Shown: piece by piece, positions 1 to 8,752 of the stretch
Layout: each line of letters begins with the position of its first letter
Numbering within the stretch: the stretch's first letter is position 1
Position numbers and translations under genes: made by a program
Assembly (NCBI GenBank): GCA_002389905.1
Contig: DGRE01000060.1
Location: 1 to 64,000, forward strand
Source: Hungatella sp. UBA4396
GTDB lineage: Bacteria; Bacillota; Clostridia; Lachnospirales; Lachnospiraceae
Direction of reading: 5' to 3'
Length of the DNA stretch: 64,000 nucleotides
The notes under the pieces: generated by a model
Seen by the model: only the letters and a program-made list of their open reading frames with translations
Databases searched by the model: none
Told to the model about the DNA's origin: nothing

Positions 1-180
1 ATTATGCAATGCTGTACTAGCGCTAATGGTAAACAAATTCATTAGCAAATATCTGATAAGTGGCAAACTATTTAGTTAGCGATGTGGTAAACAAATTCGT
101 CAGCGAGTGGTAAACTTTTTCGTTGACATTCACATGCTGTCAAATTGCTGTCAACACCAGTTGCTGTCAAACTGCTGTCA
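1..180. mobile_element. Probable right end of an IS21-like element (partial)
   Basis: Two sets of short direct repeats lie side by side. Four imperfect copies of a ~22-nt unit of the form TGGYAAACWAWTTCRTYAGC start near 27, 61, 85 and 108. Four copies of GCTGTCA(A) start at 136, 147, 163 and 174. The block ends abruptly at 180, and on the minus strand it begins with TGACAGCA. IS21-family elements begin with TG and carry multiple repeated subunits inside their ends, which is the reason for this call. No transposase is in the window; it would lie left of position 1. It could also be an unrelated repeat-rich intergenic region. Confidence 0.4.
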
Positions 181-234
181 TTTTTAATTTATCCCGGTTT
201 TCCACTGTTTTGAAAAAAAGATTTTCTGACATTG

Positions 235-275
235 AAAAAGGCTCAACCCCTCGTATTACCAAGGTTTGAGCCTTT
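235..275 (-). terminator. Terminator of the minus-strand tRNA-Leu
   Basis: On the minus strand AAAGGCTCAA pairs with TTGAGCCTTT around a loop of about 17 nt and is followed by a five-T tract. It lies just past the 3' end of the tRNA gene at 286-369. Confidence 0.8.
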
Positions 276-285
276 CACATATGAA

Positions 286-369
286 TGCGGGAGATGGGAC
301 TTGAACCCACACGTCTATACAGACACAAGATCCTTAGTCTTGCCTGTCTGCCAATTCCAGCACTCCCGC
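286..369 (-). tRNA. tRNA-Leu (anticodon AAG)
   Basis: An 84-nt class II tRNA reads on the minus strand. The acceptor stem is GCGGGAG/CTCCCGC with discriminator A, the D arm is Leu-like (GGAATTGGCAGAC), and there is a long variable arm and a GTTCAAGTC T loop. The anticodon stem CAAGA/TCTTG encloses the loop CTAAGGA, so the anticodon is AAG and it would read CUU. CCA is not encoded. A second copy differing mainly in the variable arm lies in opposite orientation at 661-744. A34 anticodons are rare in bacteria outside tRNA-Arg(ACG). Confidence 0.93.
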
Positions 370-381
370 ACAACGATAGTA

Positions 382-410
382 ATTCTACCACTCTCCAAAG
401 AAATTGTCAA
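382..410 (-). promoter_or_regulatory. Promoter of minus-strand tRNA-Leu(AAG)
   Basis: Read on the minus strand, TTGACA (405-410) and TAGAAT (382-387) are separated by exactly 17 nt, and the tRNA begins 12 nt further on. This is a standard sigma-A promoter for a stable RNA. Confidence 0.75.
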
Positions 411-465
411 TATTTTTTGAAAAATATATACAAAAAAATAATTTTGAAAATATGGAAAAATGTTG

Positions 466-494
466 TTGACATATGGGGGCCTGTATAATATAAT
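466..494 (+). promoter_or_regulatory. Promoter of tRNA-Leu(CAG)
   Basis: TTGACA (466-471) and TATAAT (489-494) are both perfect consensus boxes with a 17-nt spacer, 32 nt upstream of the tRNA. The same transcript probably includes the tRNA at 661-744, because no terminator separates the two. Confidence 0.85.
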
Positions 495-526
495 AACTAT
501 TGTTGCTGCGGAAGCGGTAACAAAAT

Positions 527-610
527 GCAGAAGTGGCGGAATTGGCAGACGCGCACGGTTCAGGTCCGTGTGGTAGCAATACCTTGAGGGTTCGACTCCC
601 TTCTTCTGCA
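527..610 (+). tRNA. tRNA-Leu (anticodon CAG)
   Basis: An 84-nt class II tRNA has acceptor GCAGAAG/CTTCTGC, a Leu-type D arm and a long variable arm. The anticodon stem CACGG/CCGTG encloses TTCAGGT, giving anticodon CAG, which reads CUG. No CCA is encoded. The sequence is identical to the copy at 12006-12089, but the promoters of the two copies differ. Confidence 0.96.
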
Positions 611-660
611 TGAAACCTTACAGAAAGTCATGGCTGTTTGGTTTGGTATTTAAATGACAT

Positions 661-744
661 GCGGGAGTGCTGGAATTGGCAGACAGGCAAGACTAAGGAT
701 CTTGTGGTTGTATGATCGTGTGGGTTCAAGTCCCATCTCCCGCA
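661..744 (+). tRNA. tRNA-Leu (anticodon AAG), second copy
   Basis: This has the same acceptor stem, D arm and anticodon loop (CTAAGGA, anticodon AAG) as the minus-strand copy at 286-369, with changes confined mostly to the variable arm. It is probably cotranscribed with the tRNA-Leu(CAG) 50 nt upstream and ended by the hairpin at 761-793. Confidence 0.93.
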
Positions 745-760
745 TTATTATTTTTATAGG

Positions 761-793
761 AAGAGGCCGATTGCTGAAAATCGGCCTCTTTTG
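761..793 (+). terminator. Terminator of the tRNA-Leu operon
   Basis: AAGAGGCCGATT pairs perfectly with AATCGGCCTCTT (12 bp, 6-nt loop), with T residues running out of the stem. It separates the tRNAs from the response-regulator gene. Confidence 0.85.
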
Positions 794-842
794 CTTTACA
801 ATAAAATACAGGAATCAAATGAAATTTCAGGAGGGGGTACCT

Positions 843-2069
843 ATGGGATATAAAGTACTGGTAGCGGACGATGAATATATCATCCGCCGGGGGATTATAA
901 GTTTTTTTAAACAATACAGTGATTTTGAGCTGGCGGCAGAGGCTGAGGATGGGGAAATGGCCCTTGAGCTGGCAAAGAGCATTTCTCCGGATGTTTATTT
1001 TGTTGATATTAACATGCCGTTTTTAAATGGTCTGCAATTTATAAAGAAATTAAAGGAAACCAATCCCAGGGCAGTGATCATCATCATCACCGGGTATGAC
1101 CGGTTTGACTATGCCAGAGAAGCCTTAAAGCTGGGGGTTTTTGAATATCTTCTCAAGCCTTTAATGGAAGGCCCCTTTGATGAGATGATGAAACGGGTCA
1201 GGGAAAGGCTGCAGAAGGAGGAAAGCGACGACAAGTATCTGGACTGGGCGAGAAGCATGCTGGCGCAAAACCGCACCTATCTTGCCTCCAACTTTTTGCA
1301 GAAGGCTTTGGAAGGGCACTATACCAGGGAAGAGATCAGGGAGCGTTCCCAGTACTTAAGCCTAATGCTTCCGAAACCCTTTACAATCACAGTTGTTTCT
1401 CTGGAATATTTGAAAACGGAAGACGTAAAGAGCACCTGGAATGAAGATTTGCTCTTTTTTGTTGCCGAGAACATTGCAAATGAGATGTTCCTCGGCCTTG
1501 AAAACCCCTGCAGCTGTCAGGACAGGCATGGAAATCTGGTGGTTGTCTCCAAAACTGCGGCTCAGGAAACTGCAGAAGAGCAGGTAGGGACCTATTGTAA
1601 TATGCTGGAGTCTCATTTGCCGGTGCGCAGCCTTGTGATGCAGATAAACGGAGATGATTATGGAGCCCTGGCTGAGACCTATGAAACAGCTGTCAGCCGT
1701 TTAAAGGAGCTGGAGACCGGTTCTTCTGTAATTAAAGATGTAAAGCTCTATATTGAGGACAACTATTCCCGGGAGGACTTTTCCTTCCAGGATGCAGCAG
1801 GCCATGTGAATCTGTCTGTTCCCCATTTAAGCCGGATGTTCCGTAAAGAGATGGGAGTCACCTTCATTGATTATCTGACCAGCGTCAGAATCCGCAAGGC
1901 TATTGAGCTTTTGCACAATAACGAATTGAAGATTTACGAAATTGCGGAGCTGACCGGGTATGCAAACCAGCATTATTTCAGCAATGTGTTTAAAAAGAAC
2001 TTAGGGGTCAGCCCTGCGGAATACCGCAGATTTATAAAAAATGACAGCCAGACAGCCTCCATGCAATGA
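843..2069 (+). CDS. YesN-like response regulator with AraC-type DNA-binding domain
   Basis: This 408-residue cytoplasmic regulator is the likely partner of the YesM-type kinase encoded at 6961. Residues 1-120 form a receiver domain with the acidic pocket D9/D10, phospho-acceptor D55 (VDINMP), T83 and K105 (LLKPL). The last ~100 residues carry two helix-turn-helix motifs of the AraC type, ending in GYANQHYFSNVFKKNLGVSPAEYR. The middle is a family-typical, poorly conserved linker. The start is the ATG after AGGAGGGGG; an upstream in-frame extension would run through the tRNA and is rejected. It heads a unidirectional series with a sugar ABC transporter, so it probably activates uptake when sugar is present. 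Confidence 0.93.
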   Translation: MGYKVLVADDEYIIRRGIISFFKQYSDFELAAEAEDGEMALELAKSISPDVYFVDINMPFLNGLQFIKKLKETNPRAVIIIITGYDRFDYAREALKLGVFEYLLKPLMEGPFDEMMKRVRERLQKEESDDKYLDWARSMLAQNRTYLASNFLQKALEGHYTREEIRERSQYLSLMLPKPFTITVVSLEYLKTEDVKSTWNEDLLFFVAENIANEMFLGLENPCSCQDRHGNLVVVSKTAAQETAEEQVGTYCNMLESHLPVRSLVMQINGDDYGALAETYETAVSRLKELETGSSVIKDVKLYIEDNYSREDFSFQDAAGHVNLSVPHLSRMFRKEMGVTFIDYLTSVRIRKAIELLHNNELKIYEIAELTGYANQHYFSNVFKKNLGVSPAEYRRFIKNDSQTASMQ

Positions 2070-2158
2070 TTTTATACCTTTTACTCAAATTATTGCAAAG
2101 ACTTTTACTCCTCCTTCCTGCATAATAAATGCAGAGTTGAAAGAAAAAAAGGAGGATC

Positions 2159-3220
2159 ATGAAAATGAAAAAAAGATTTTTAAGCGTACTGCTTTGTGCT
2201 TCCATGGCAGCGGCTTCCTTAGCTGCCTGCAGCAGCGGAGCCAGCAGTTCAGCGACCACAGCAGCTCCCCAGACTACGGCGGCACAGAGTAAAACCACAG
2301 CAAAGGCAGAGGAAACCACCGCCAAAGCTGATGACGCAGCAGGGGAAAAACTGGTAGTGGGCTTTGCCCAGATCGGCCAGGAATCAGGTTGGCGTGATGC
2401 GGAAACCCTTTCCATTCAGACCTATGCATCTGAAAATGCAGATAAGGTAGAGCTTCTTTTTGCTGATGCACAGCAGAAGCAGGAAAACCAGATCAAGGCA
2501 ATCAAGAACTTTATTGAGCAGGGCGTGGATGTGATTGGTCTTGCACCGGTTGTAGAAACCGGATGGGATCAGGTATTTGCAGAGGCTCAGGAAGCTGGAA
2601 TTCCCATCATTCTTCTGGACCGCAGAGCAGATGTAAGCGAAGACTTATACGCAACCTTTATCGGTTCTGACTTCATTGAAGAAGGAAAGATGGCTGCAAA
2701 GGAAATGGCAAAGCTGATTAGCGAAGAAGGCAAGATTGTTGAACTGGAAGGAACCGTAGGTGCTTCTGCAGCAACTGACCGAAAGACAGGATTTGACGAT
2801 GAAATCAAAGCAAGCTATCCTAACATTGAAATCGCAGCTTCCCAGACCGGTGATTTCACCAGAGCTCAGGGAAAAGAGGTTATGGAGTCTTTCTTAAAGT
2901 CCAATAAGGATATCAAGGGTGTTTATGCACATAACGACGACATGGCTCTTGGAGCAATCGAAGCAATCAAAGAAGCCGGATTAAAGCCAGGTGAAGACAT
3001 CAAGATCGTTTCCATCGACGGTGTACGCGCAATCTTTGAAGCAATGGCAGCCGGAGAGGCTAACTGTACCGTAGAGTGCAATCCTCTGCTTGGACCGCTT
3101 TTATTTGAAACGGCAGCAAAGCTGAAAGCAGGCGAGTCTGTTGAGAAATGGGTAAAATCGGTAGATGGCGTATTTACTGCTGATATGGCAGCCGAGGCGC
3201 TTCCAAACCGTAAATATTAA
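2159..3220 (+). CDS. ytfQ: YtfQ-like sugar-binding lipoprotein of an ABC transporter
   Basis: This 353-residue extracytoplasmic solute-binding protein has a lipoprotein signal (basic start, hydrophobic core, LAAC lipobox with Cys24) and a Thr/Ala/Ser-rich linker to about residue 63. The binding domain follows. QIGQESGWRDAET, APVVETGWD, LDRRADV, GTVGASAATDRK and AHNDDMALGAI are strongly YtfQ-like, the family that binds galactofuranose in Enterobacteria; the actual ligand here is inferred. The start follows GGAGG. A strong hairpin after the gene probably lets it be made in excess over the ATPase and permeases. Its sequence is also the closest visible relative of the second half of the tandem protein at 8753. 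Confidence 0.92.
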   Translation: MKMKKRFLSVLLCASMAAASLAACSSGASSSATTAAPQTTAAQSKTTAKAEETTAKADDAAGEKLVVGFAQIGQESGWRDAETLSIQTYASENADKVELLFADAQQKQENQIKAIKNFIEQGVDVIGLAPVVETGWDQVFAEAQEAGIPIILLDRRADVSEDLYATFIGSDFIEEGKMAAKEMAKLISEEGKIVELEGTVGASAATDRKTGFDDEIKASYPNIEIAASQTGDFTRAQGKEVMESFLKSNKDIKGVYAHNDDMALGAIEAIKEAGLKPGEDIKIVSIDGVRAIFEAMAAGEANCTVECNPLLGPLLFETAAKLKAGESVEKWVKSVDGVFTADMAAEALPNRKY

Positions 3221-3227
3221 ACCGCGG

Positions 3228-3270
3228 GGGTGCTGCAAAAGTATATCATTATTTTTGCAGCACCCTTTTT
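3228..3270 (+). terminator. Intra-operon attenuating terminator after ytfQ-like gene
   Basis: GGGTGCTGCAAAA pairs with TTTTGCAGCACCC and is followed by five T residues. Lying between binding-protein and ATPase genes, it would reduce expression of the membrane components relative to the binding protein. Confidence 0.85.
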
Positions 3271-3317
3271 CTATCAGAGGATATGCCCTCTTAATTTGAA
3301 AGCGAGGAGGAAACACC

Positions 3318-4847
3318 ATGAGTGCTGGGAACCAGTTGTTGACAGCTAGAAATATATCCAAGTCTTTTGGAAAAGCGGTGATTGCTTTATCTGACGTGCA
3401 GTTTGATTTGAACCGGGGAGAAATTCATGCCCTGTTAGGGGAAAATGGTGCAGGAAAGTCAACTCTCATTAAGGTGCTGACAGGCGTCGAAGCCAAAGAT
3501 CAGGGAGTCATTGAACTGGAGGGAAAACAGATTAATCCCAGATCCACACAGGAAGCGCAGAATCAAGGAATTTCAACAGTATATCAGGAGGTAAACCTCT
3601 GTCCCAACCTTTCTGTGGCAGAAAATATTTATATTGGACGGGAACCGAGAAACCGGTTTGGAACTATTAATTGGAAAAAAATCAATGCCGATGCCAGTGA
3701 ACTGCTGGAAAAATTTGATTTACATATAAATGTTACGAAAAACCTGGATCATTATTCTGTGGCAATTCAGCAGATGGTGGCTATTGCAAGAGCCAGCGAT
3801 ATTGATGCAAAGGTTCTGATCTTAGATGAACCCACCAGCAGCCTTTCTGCCGCCGAGGTTGCAAAGCTGTTTCAAATCATGAAAAGACTTCGTAAGGAAG
3901 GCATGGGGATTATTTTTGTTACACATTTTCTGGATCAGGTTTATGAGGTCACTGACCGGATTACCGTGCTCCGGAACGGGAAATATGTGGGGACTTATTT
4001 GACAAAAGAGCTGCCCAGAGTGGAGCTGGTGGGAAAAATGATCGGCAAGGATTACGCCGGGCTTAAGGAAACCATGAGCTCAAAGCGGGACGGGGAAGCA
4101 GAGGAACAGGAGCAGGAAGCCTTTATTGAACTGGTCAATGTCAGCAGCCCGGGCACGGTTAAAGGATTCGGGCTTAAGGTGAAAAAGGGCGAAGTTTTGG
4201 GCCTTTCCGGGCTTTTAGGTTCCGGGCGGTCAGAGACGGCCAAGGTCTTATTTGGAATAGATTCCATCAGTGAAGGAGAGGTAAAGGTAAAAAGTGAGAC
4301 GGCTCACCTCCATTCTCCTTTGGACGCAATACGAAGCGGTATCGCTTTCTGTCCGGAAAATCGGAAGACAGAGGGCATTATCAGCGAGCTTTCTATCTGG
4401 GAAAATATCATACTTGCTCTTCAGGTGAAAAAAGGATTGTTTCATAAGATTTCCAGGAAAGAGGCCGAAGAGCTGGCAAAGGAATATATTGAAAAGCTTC
4501 AGATCAAAACGCCGGGAACAGAGCAGTTAATTAAGAATTTAAGCGGCGGAAACCAGCAGAAGGTAATTCTCGCCAGGTGGCTTGCCACGGAGCCGGAGTT
4601 TTTAATGCTTGACGAACCCACCAGGGGAATTGATATTGGAACCAAGGCGGAAATTCAGAAAATCGTCATGGAGCTTGCGGGAAAAGGGATGGCAGTGCTC
4701 TTTATTTCCTCAGAAATTGACGAAATGCTTCGCTGCTGTACCAGGATGATCGTGCTCCGGGATATGAAGCAGGTGGGAGAGTTAAACGGGAAAGAAATTT
4801 CGGAAGAAGCGATTATGCGGATTATGGCGGGAGGTGAAGCATCATGA
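3318..4847 (+). CDS. ytfR: Sugar ABC transporter ATPase (YtfR/RbsA type)
   Basis: This 509-residue protein has two fused nucleotide-binding domains of the carbohydrate-uptake 2 class. The N-terminal half has Walker A GENGAGKST (41-49) and Walker B LILDEPTSS. The C-terminal half has a degenerate Walker A (GLLGSGRSE, no lysine), signature LSGGNQQK and Walker B LMLDEPTRGID. Loss of the second lysine is normal in RbsA/MglA/YtfR proteins. It energises import through the two permeases encoded next. The start follows GAGGAGG, and the stop overlaps the next ATG by 4 nt (ATGA), indicating translational coupling. Confidence 0.94.
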   Translation: MSAGNQLLTARNISKSFGKAVIALSDVQFDLNRGEIHALLGENGAGKSTLIKVLTGVEAKDQGVIELEGKQINPRSTQEAQNQGISTVYQEVNLCPNLSVAENIYIGREPRNRFGTINWKKINADASELLEKFDLHINVTKNLDHYSVAIQQMVAIARASDIDAKVLILDEPTSSLSAAEVAKLFQIMKRLRKEGMGIIFVTHFLDQVYEVTDRITVLRNGKYVGTYLTKELPRVELVGKMIGKDYAGLKETMSSKRDGEAEEQEQEAFIELVNVSSPGTVKGFGLKVKKGEVLGLSGLLGSGRSETAKVLFGIDSISEGEVKVKSETAHLHSPLDAIRSGIAFCPENRKTEGIISELSIWENIILALQVKKGLFHKISRKEAEELAKEYIEKLQIKTPGTEQLIKNLSGGNQQKVILARWLATEPEFLMLDEPTRGIDIGTKAEIQKIVMELAGKGMAVLFISSEIDEMLRCCTRMIVLRDMKQVGELNGKEISEEAIMRIMAGGEAS

Positions 4848-5878
4848 GAGAAACCTGGAATCGTTTGTCAGAAAAACAGTATTTCCGCCCACTGGTCATT
4901 TTTATCATGATCCTGCTTTTTAACGGTATTGTCAGCAAGGGAGAATTTTTCGCCCTTTCCATTGTGGATGGACATTTATACGGACGTATTATTGATATTG
5001 TGAGAAATGGAAGCAAGCTCATGATACTGGCCGGAGGCATGACCATGATACTGGCAACAGGCGGAACCGATATTTCCGTTGGTTCTGTTATGGCCATCAG
5101 CGGAGCCACTGCCTGCAGCATTGTAAATGGGAATATTTTTCCCTCATTAAACGGAAATGTCGGGGCAGCAATTGTGATCGCAATTCTTGCAGGCGTTGTC
5201 AGCGGTATCTGGAATGGACTTTTAGTTGCAAAGGTTAAGATTCAGCCCATTGTGGCTACCATGATTTTAATGGTGGCGGGAAGGGGAATTGCTCAGCTTA
5301 TTACCAAGGGGAAAATCGTTACAATTACTTCTGAGGCTTATTATTTTATCAATGGCGGTTATGTGTTAGGATTGCCCTTCCCCCTGTTTCTGGTGATCAT
5401 TCTGGTGGGACTTTTGGTATTATTTACAGGAAGAACGGCCTTTGGCCTGTTTTTGGAATCTGTAGGCTGTAATCCCACTGCCTCTAAGTATGTTGGTATT
5501 AAGGTGGACCGTATGCTTTTGGCAATCTATACCCTTTCAGGAGCTTTTGCTGCTGTAGCAGGCTTGATTGAAAGCGCAGGAATCAAAGGAGCGGACTGCA
5601 ACAATGCGGGCCTTGGTATTGAAATGGATGCCATTCTTGCTGTAGCAATCGGCGGAACCAACTTAATGGGCGGGCGTTTTTCCATTCCGGCCAGCGTTAT
5701 TGGGGCGCTGATCGTGCAGAGCATCACCACAACCGTATTGGCCCTGGGAGTTCCGGCGGCCTATATCCGTGTGTTAAAGGCTCTGCTGATCATCATTATC
5801 TGCCTGTCCCAGTCAAAGCAATTTAAGGACCTGATCATCAAGCGCAGAATGGTAAACAGAAAGGTGGTTGATAACTGA
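4844..5878 (+). CDS. ytfT: Sugar ABC transporter permease (YtfT type)
   Basis: This 344-residue integral membrane protein of the BPD_transp_2 (RbsC-like) family has about eight to ten hydrophobic segments. The family motif GGTDISVGS lies near residue 70, and GIEMDAILAVAIGGTNLMGGRFSIPASVIGA near the C-terminus. It forms the translocation path together with the next gene product and the YtfR-like ATPase. Both ends overlap neighbouring genes through ATGA junctions, so the three transporter genes are translated as a unit. Confidence 0.92.
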   Translation: MRETWNRLSEKQYFRPLVIFIMILLFNGIVSKGEFFALSIVDGHLYGRIIDIVRNGSKLMILAGGMTMILATGGTDISVGSVMAISGATACSIVNGNIFPSLNGNVGAAIVIAILAGVVSGIWNGLLVAKVKIQPIVATMILMVAGRGIAQLITKGKIVTITSEAYYFINGGYVLGLPFPLFLVIILVGLLVLFTGRTAFGLFLESVGCNPTASKYVGIKVDRMLLAIYTLSGAFAAVAGLIESAGIKGADCNNAGLGIEMDAILAVAIGGTNLMGGRFSIPASVIGALIVQSITTTVLALGVPAAYIRVLKALLIIIICLSQSKQFKDLIIKRRMVNRKVVDN

Positions 5879-6885
5879 TGAAGCAGACGGGAAAAAGATT
5901 TCATATTAATAACATTTCACTGGTTATCACGGTTGTGCTATTTGTCCTGATGTTTATGTTTGGTTCTGTAAAGTACAAAAACTTTTTATCTTTATCTACC
6001 TTTTTAAACCTCTTTAATGATAATGCATACTTAATGATCGCAGCAATTGGAGCCACCTTTGTGCTTATAAGCGGAGGGATTGATATTTCCATCGCCTCTA
6101 CCATCGCCTTTACCGGCGTCAGCTCCGCTTTTTTGTTGGATCGGGGCGTTCCGGCAGTTCTGGTCATTGTTCTGATGCTTGCTGCGGGAATTGTGGTAGG
6201 ATGCACCCAGGGAGCTTTGATTCATTATTTTAAGCTTCAGCCCTTTATTGTGACTTTAGCAGGACAATTTTTGATGCGGGGGCTTTGCGTTGTGATCAGT
6301 GAACGTTCCATTCCCATCAGTGATCCGTTTTTTAAGACAATGGCTCTTGGAAAGGTGGCGGTTCGCCTGGGAGAAGCAAAAGCATTGAATGGGAAGATTT
6401 ATTATTACGTGTTTATCCTTGTGATTGTTTTTGCAGCTGCGGTCTATACGCTGAGATATACGAAGTTTGGAAGGTGCTTGTATGCCCTGGGAGGCGGTGA
6501 GACGTCTGCAAGCCTCATGGGATTGAATGTTGCCAAAACGAAAATTGCGGCATATGGGATCAGCGGATTCTGTGCTGCTCTGGGAGGAATTGTGTTCAGT
6601 TTTTACACTCTAGCAGGCTTCGGCCTTCAAAATATGGGCCTGGAGCTGGATGCACTTTCTTCTGCGGTTATCGGCGGAACTCTGCTTACGGGAGGCGTAG
6701 GCACTGTGGCAGGTACGGTGGTGGGCGTTATGATAGAAGGAATTATCCAGACAATTGTTACTTATCAGAATTTAAATACCTGGTGGACCAAGGTTACCAT
6801 TGCGGCCCTTCTCTGTTTCTTTATCGTCATTCAGAGAATCATCGCAATCCGCACGGAAAAATCAAAGGGGAAGAGCGGCCGATAA
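5878..6885 (+). CDS. yjfF: Sugar ABC transporter permease (YjfF type)
   Basis: This 335-residue multi-spanning permease is paralogous to the preceding one. GGIDISIAST and ELDALSSAVIGGTLLTGGVGTVAG are the conserved family segments. Two different permeases after one YtfR-like ATPase is the arrangement of the E. coli ytfQRT-yjfF galactofuranose transporter, which supports that assignment over a ribose-type system with one permease. A 75-nt gap separates it from the kinase gene. Confidence 0.91.
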   Translation: MKQTGKRFHINNISLVITVVLFVLMFMFGSVKYKNFLSLSTFLNLFNDNAYLMIAAIGATFVLISGGIDISIASTIAFTGVSSAFLLDRGVPAVLVIVLMLAAGIVVGCTQGALIHYFKLQPFIVTLAGQFLMRGLCVVISERSIPISDPFFKTMALGKVAVRLGEAKALNGKIYYYVFILVIVFAAAVYTLRYTKFGRCLYALGGGETSASLMGLNVAKTKIAAYGISGFCAALGGIVFSFYTLAGFGLQNMGLELDALSSAVIGGTLLTGGVGTVAGTVVGVMIEGIIQTIVTYQNLNTWWTKVTIAALLCFFIVIQRIIAIRTEKSKGKSGR

Positions 6886-6960
6886 AGCGGTTGCAGGAAG
6901 TGATTAACTTGGGTATACTGGATGGGCAGGATATATGATATGAAAACAGGAGTGAGAGCA

Positions 6961-8751
6961 ATGAAATATTGGAAGACACGGTTCATGAATATGAAAATTC
7001 GTGATAAAATGATTAATTCTCATATTTTTATTGCGCTCATTCCTTTTTTCTTTGTAGGAATTTTGGGGGTTACCAGTTCAACCAGAGAGGCGGAGCGGAA
7101 TGTGACCCAGCATACGTCCCTGCTGGTGGGACAGGTGCAGCATACAACGGATATTTATATAAGCAGTATTGAAAAGACCGCCAATATGCTCATCCAGATT
7201 ATTGAGCCCATGCACCTTGGCAGGATTCCATCTGCGGAGGACATGCGCTGGAATGAGTATGAAGCAGCTCTGAAAAACAGTTTTGAGACGGTGGCGGACA
7301 CCCACGATGAGATTGCAGGCATTTTTTTTGCTACGGAGCATGATATGTATGTGGGAACCGGAATGTCCAGAATCTCCAGGGACCCTTTTGTCAAAGAGGT
7401 CTGGTATGAAAAAGCGGCAGCATTTCCCGGCGAAATGCAGATCATGAGCAATGTTGCCGGAAGAAATATTGTTACGGAGGCCGCTTATAGTATTGACGAT
7501 GTATTTTCCGTGATGAAAGCGGTTATTGACCCGGATACAGGAGAGAGAGTCGGCGTGCTGCTGTTTGATGTGAAGCATGAAATTATTTCTTCCGCTATCC
7601 AGGATGCCAATATCGGTGAAAATGGCTTCGTATTTGTTCTGGATGAACAGAATCACTTAGTCTATGCGCCGACCAATAAAATTGTCTACCGCATCCGGCC
7701 TGAATGGCTTTGGAATGAAGAAGAGCCTGTAACCGCAGTGATCAATGGTGAAAAGTATCAGATCAGCTATCAAAAATCCGCCTATACGGGCTGGAAAACT
7801 GTCAGCGTTTCATCTTACAGAGAAATCATGGGCGGAATCAATACCATGCTTTTCATGTTTGGCTGGGTTCTGGTTTTAACCATTCTCACTGTGTTTATTG
7901 TGGCGGTAAAAATTTCGGAGACAGTGACAAAGCCTATCGTCAGGCTCCGAAATCTGATGAAAGAGACGGAAAAAGGCAACTTATCTGTCCGGTTTGAAGG
8001 GAATTATCTGGATGAGGTCAGCGAGCTTGGCCGCCGGTTCAACCAGATGCTGGAGAGGATACAGGAGCTGATGGAAGAGGTGTATAAAGAACAGGAGAAT
8101 AAGCGGAAGGCTCAGCTTAAGGCGGTTCAGGAGCAGTTTAAACCTCATTTCTTATATAATACCCTGGATACCATCGGCTGGATGGCGAGAGAGCATTCTG
8201 CTTATGATATCGTTCATATCGTGGATGCCCTCACCAATGTTTTCCGCATCAGCTTGAGCAAGGGAAAAGATTATATTACCATTGAAGAGGAAATCTGTTA
8301 CATTTCCAATTATCTGTACATACAAAAAATCCGTTACGGCCCCAAGGTGCAGTACGAAATTCAGGTGGAGGAAGAGTGCAGGAAGGTGATTCTTCCTAAA
8401 ATGATCCTCCAGCCTCTGGTGGAAAATTCCATTTACCATGGAGTAAAGATGAAGAGCGGGGACGGGCATTTGAAGGTCACAGGAAGGGCGGAAGATGACT
8501 GGATAAGCCTGGAGGTCTGGGATGACGGAAAGGGAATGGAAGAAGAAAAGGTCTGGGAGCTGTCCAGATTGTTAAATGAGCCGGGAGAAGCCGGCAAAAA
8601 CAGAAGCTTTGGTTTGTTTTATATTAAGGAACGGCTGCGCATCCGGTACGGAGAACGGTTCCAGGTGCTGGTGGAAAGCAAAGAGGAGCAGGGAACCCGT
8701 ATTATAATACGGATTCCGAAAGAAATTCAGGGTAATATTGAAAAAGGGTAA
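6961..8751 (+). CDS. YesM-type membrane sensor histidine kinase
   Basis: This 596-residue kinase has a membrane segment at about 20-42, an extracytoplasmic sensing region of about 240 residues, a second membrane segment near 295-320 and a HAMP linker (ISETVTKPIVRLRNLM). The His_kinase segment contains FKPHFLYNTLDT, phospho-acceptor H396. The ATPase domain has LQPLVENSIYHG and DDGKGM; YesM-class kinases keep this compact layout. The ATG at 6961 is chosen because AGGAG lies 7 nt upstream; an ATG 39 nt earlier has no good site. Its partner is probably the YesN-like regulator at 843, although transporter genes separate the pair. The next gene starts 1 nt after its stop. Confidence 0.92.
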   Translation: MKYWKTRFMNMKIRDKMINSHIFIALIPFFFVGILGVTSSTREAERNVTQHTSLLVGQVQHTTDIYISSIEKTANMLIQIIEPMHLGRIPSAEDMRWNEYEAALKNSFETVADTHDEIAGIFFATEHDMYVGTGMSRISRDPFVKEVWYEKAAAFPGEMQIMSNVAGRNIVTEAAYSIDDVFSVMKAVIDPDTGERVGVLLFDVKHEIISSAIQDANIGENGFVFVLDEQNHLVYAPTNKIVYRIRPEWLWNEEEPVTAVINGEKYQISYQKSAYTGWKTVSVSSYREIMGGINTMLFMFGWVLVLTILTVFIVAVKISETVTKPIVRLRNLMKETEKGNLSVRFEGNYLDEVSELGRRFNQMLERIQELMEEVYKEQENKRKAQLKAVQEQFKPHFLYNTLDTIGWMAREHSAYDIVHIVDALTNVFRISLSKGKDYITIEEEICYISNYLYIQKIRYGPKVQYEIQVEEECRKVILPKMILQPLVENSIYHGVKMKSGDGHLKVTGRAEDDWISLEVWDDGKGMEEEKVWELSRLLNEPGEAGKNRSFGLFYIKERLRIRYGERFQVLVESKEEQGTRIIIRIPKEIQGNIEKG

Positions 8752-8752
8752 A

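Noticed and set aside
136..180. CRISPR-like reading of the GCTGTCA repeats
   Set aside because: Repeats are 7-8 nt with spacers of 3-9 nt and no cas genes; far too short for CRISPR.
654..842. N-terminal extension of the YesN-like regulator
   Set aside because: The frame passes through tRNA-Leu and its terminator; the receiver domain and a strong ribosome site start at 843.
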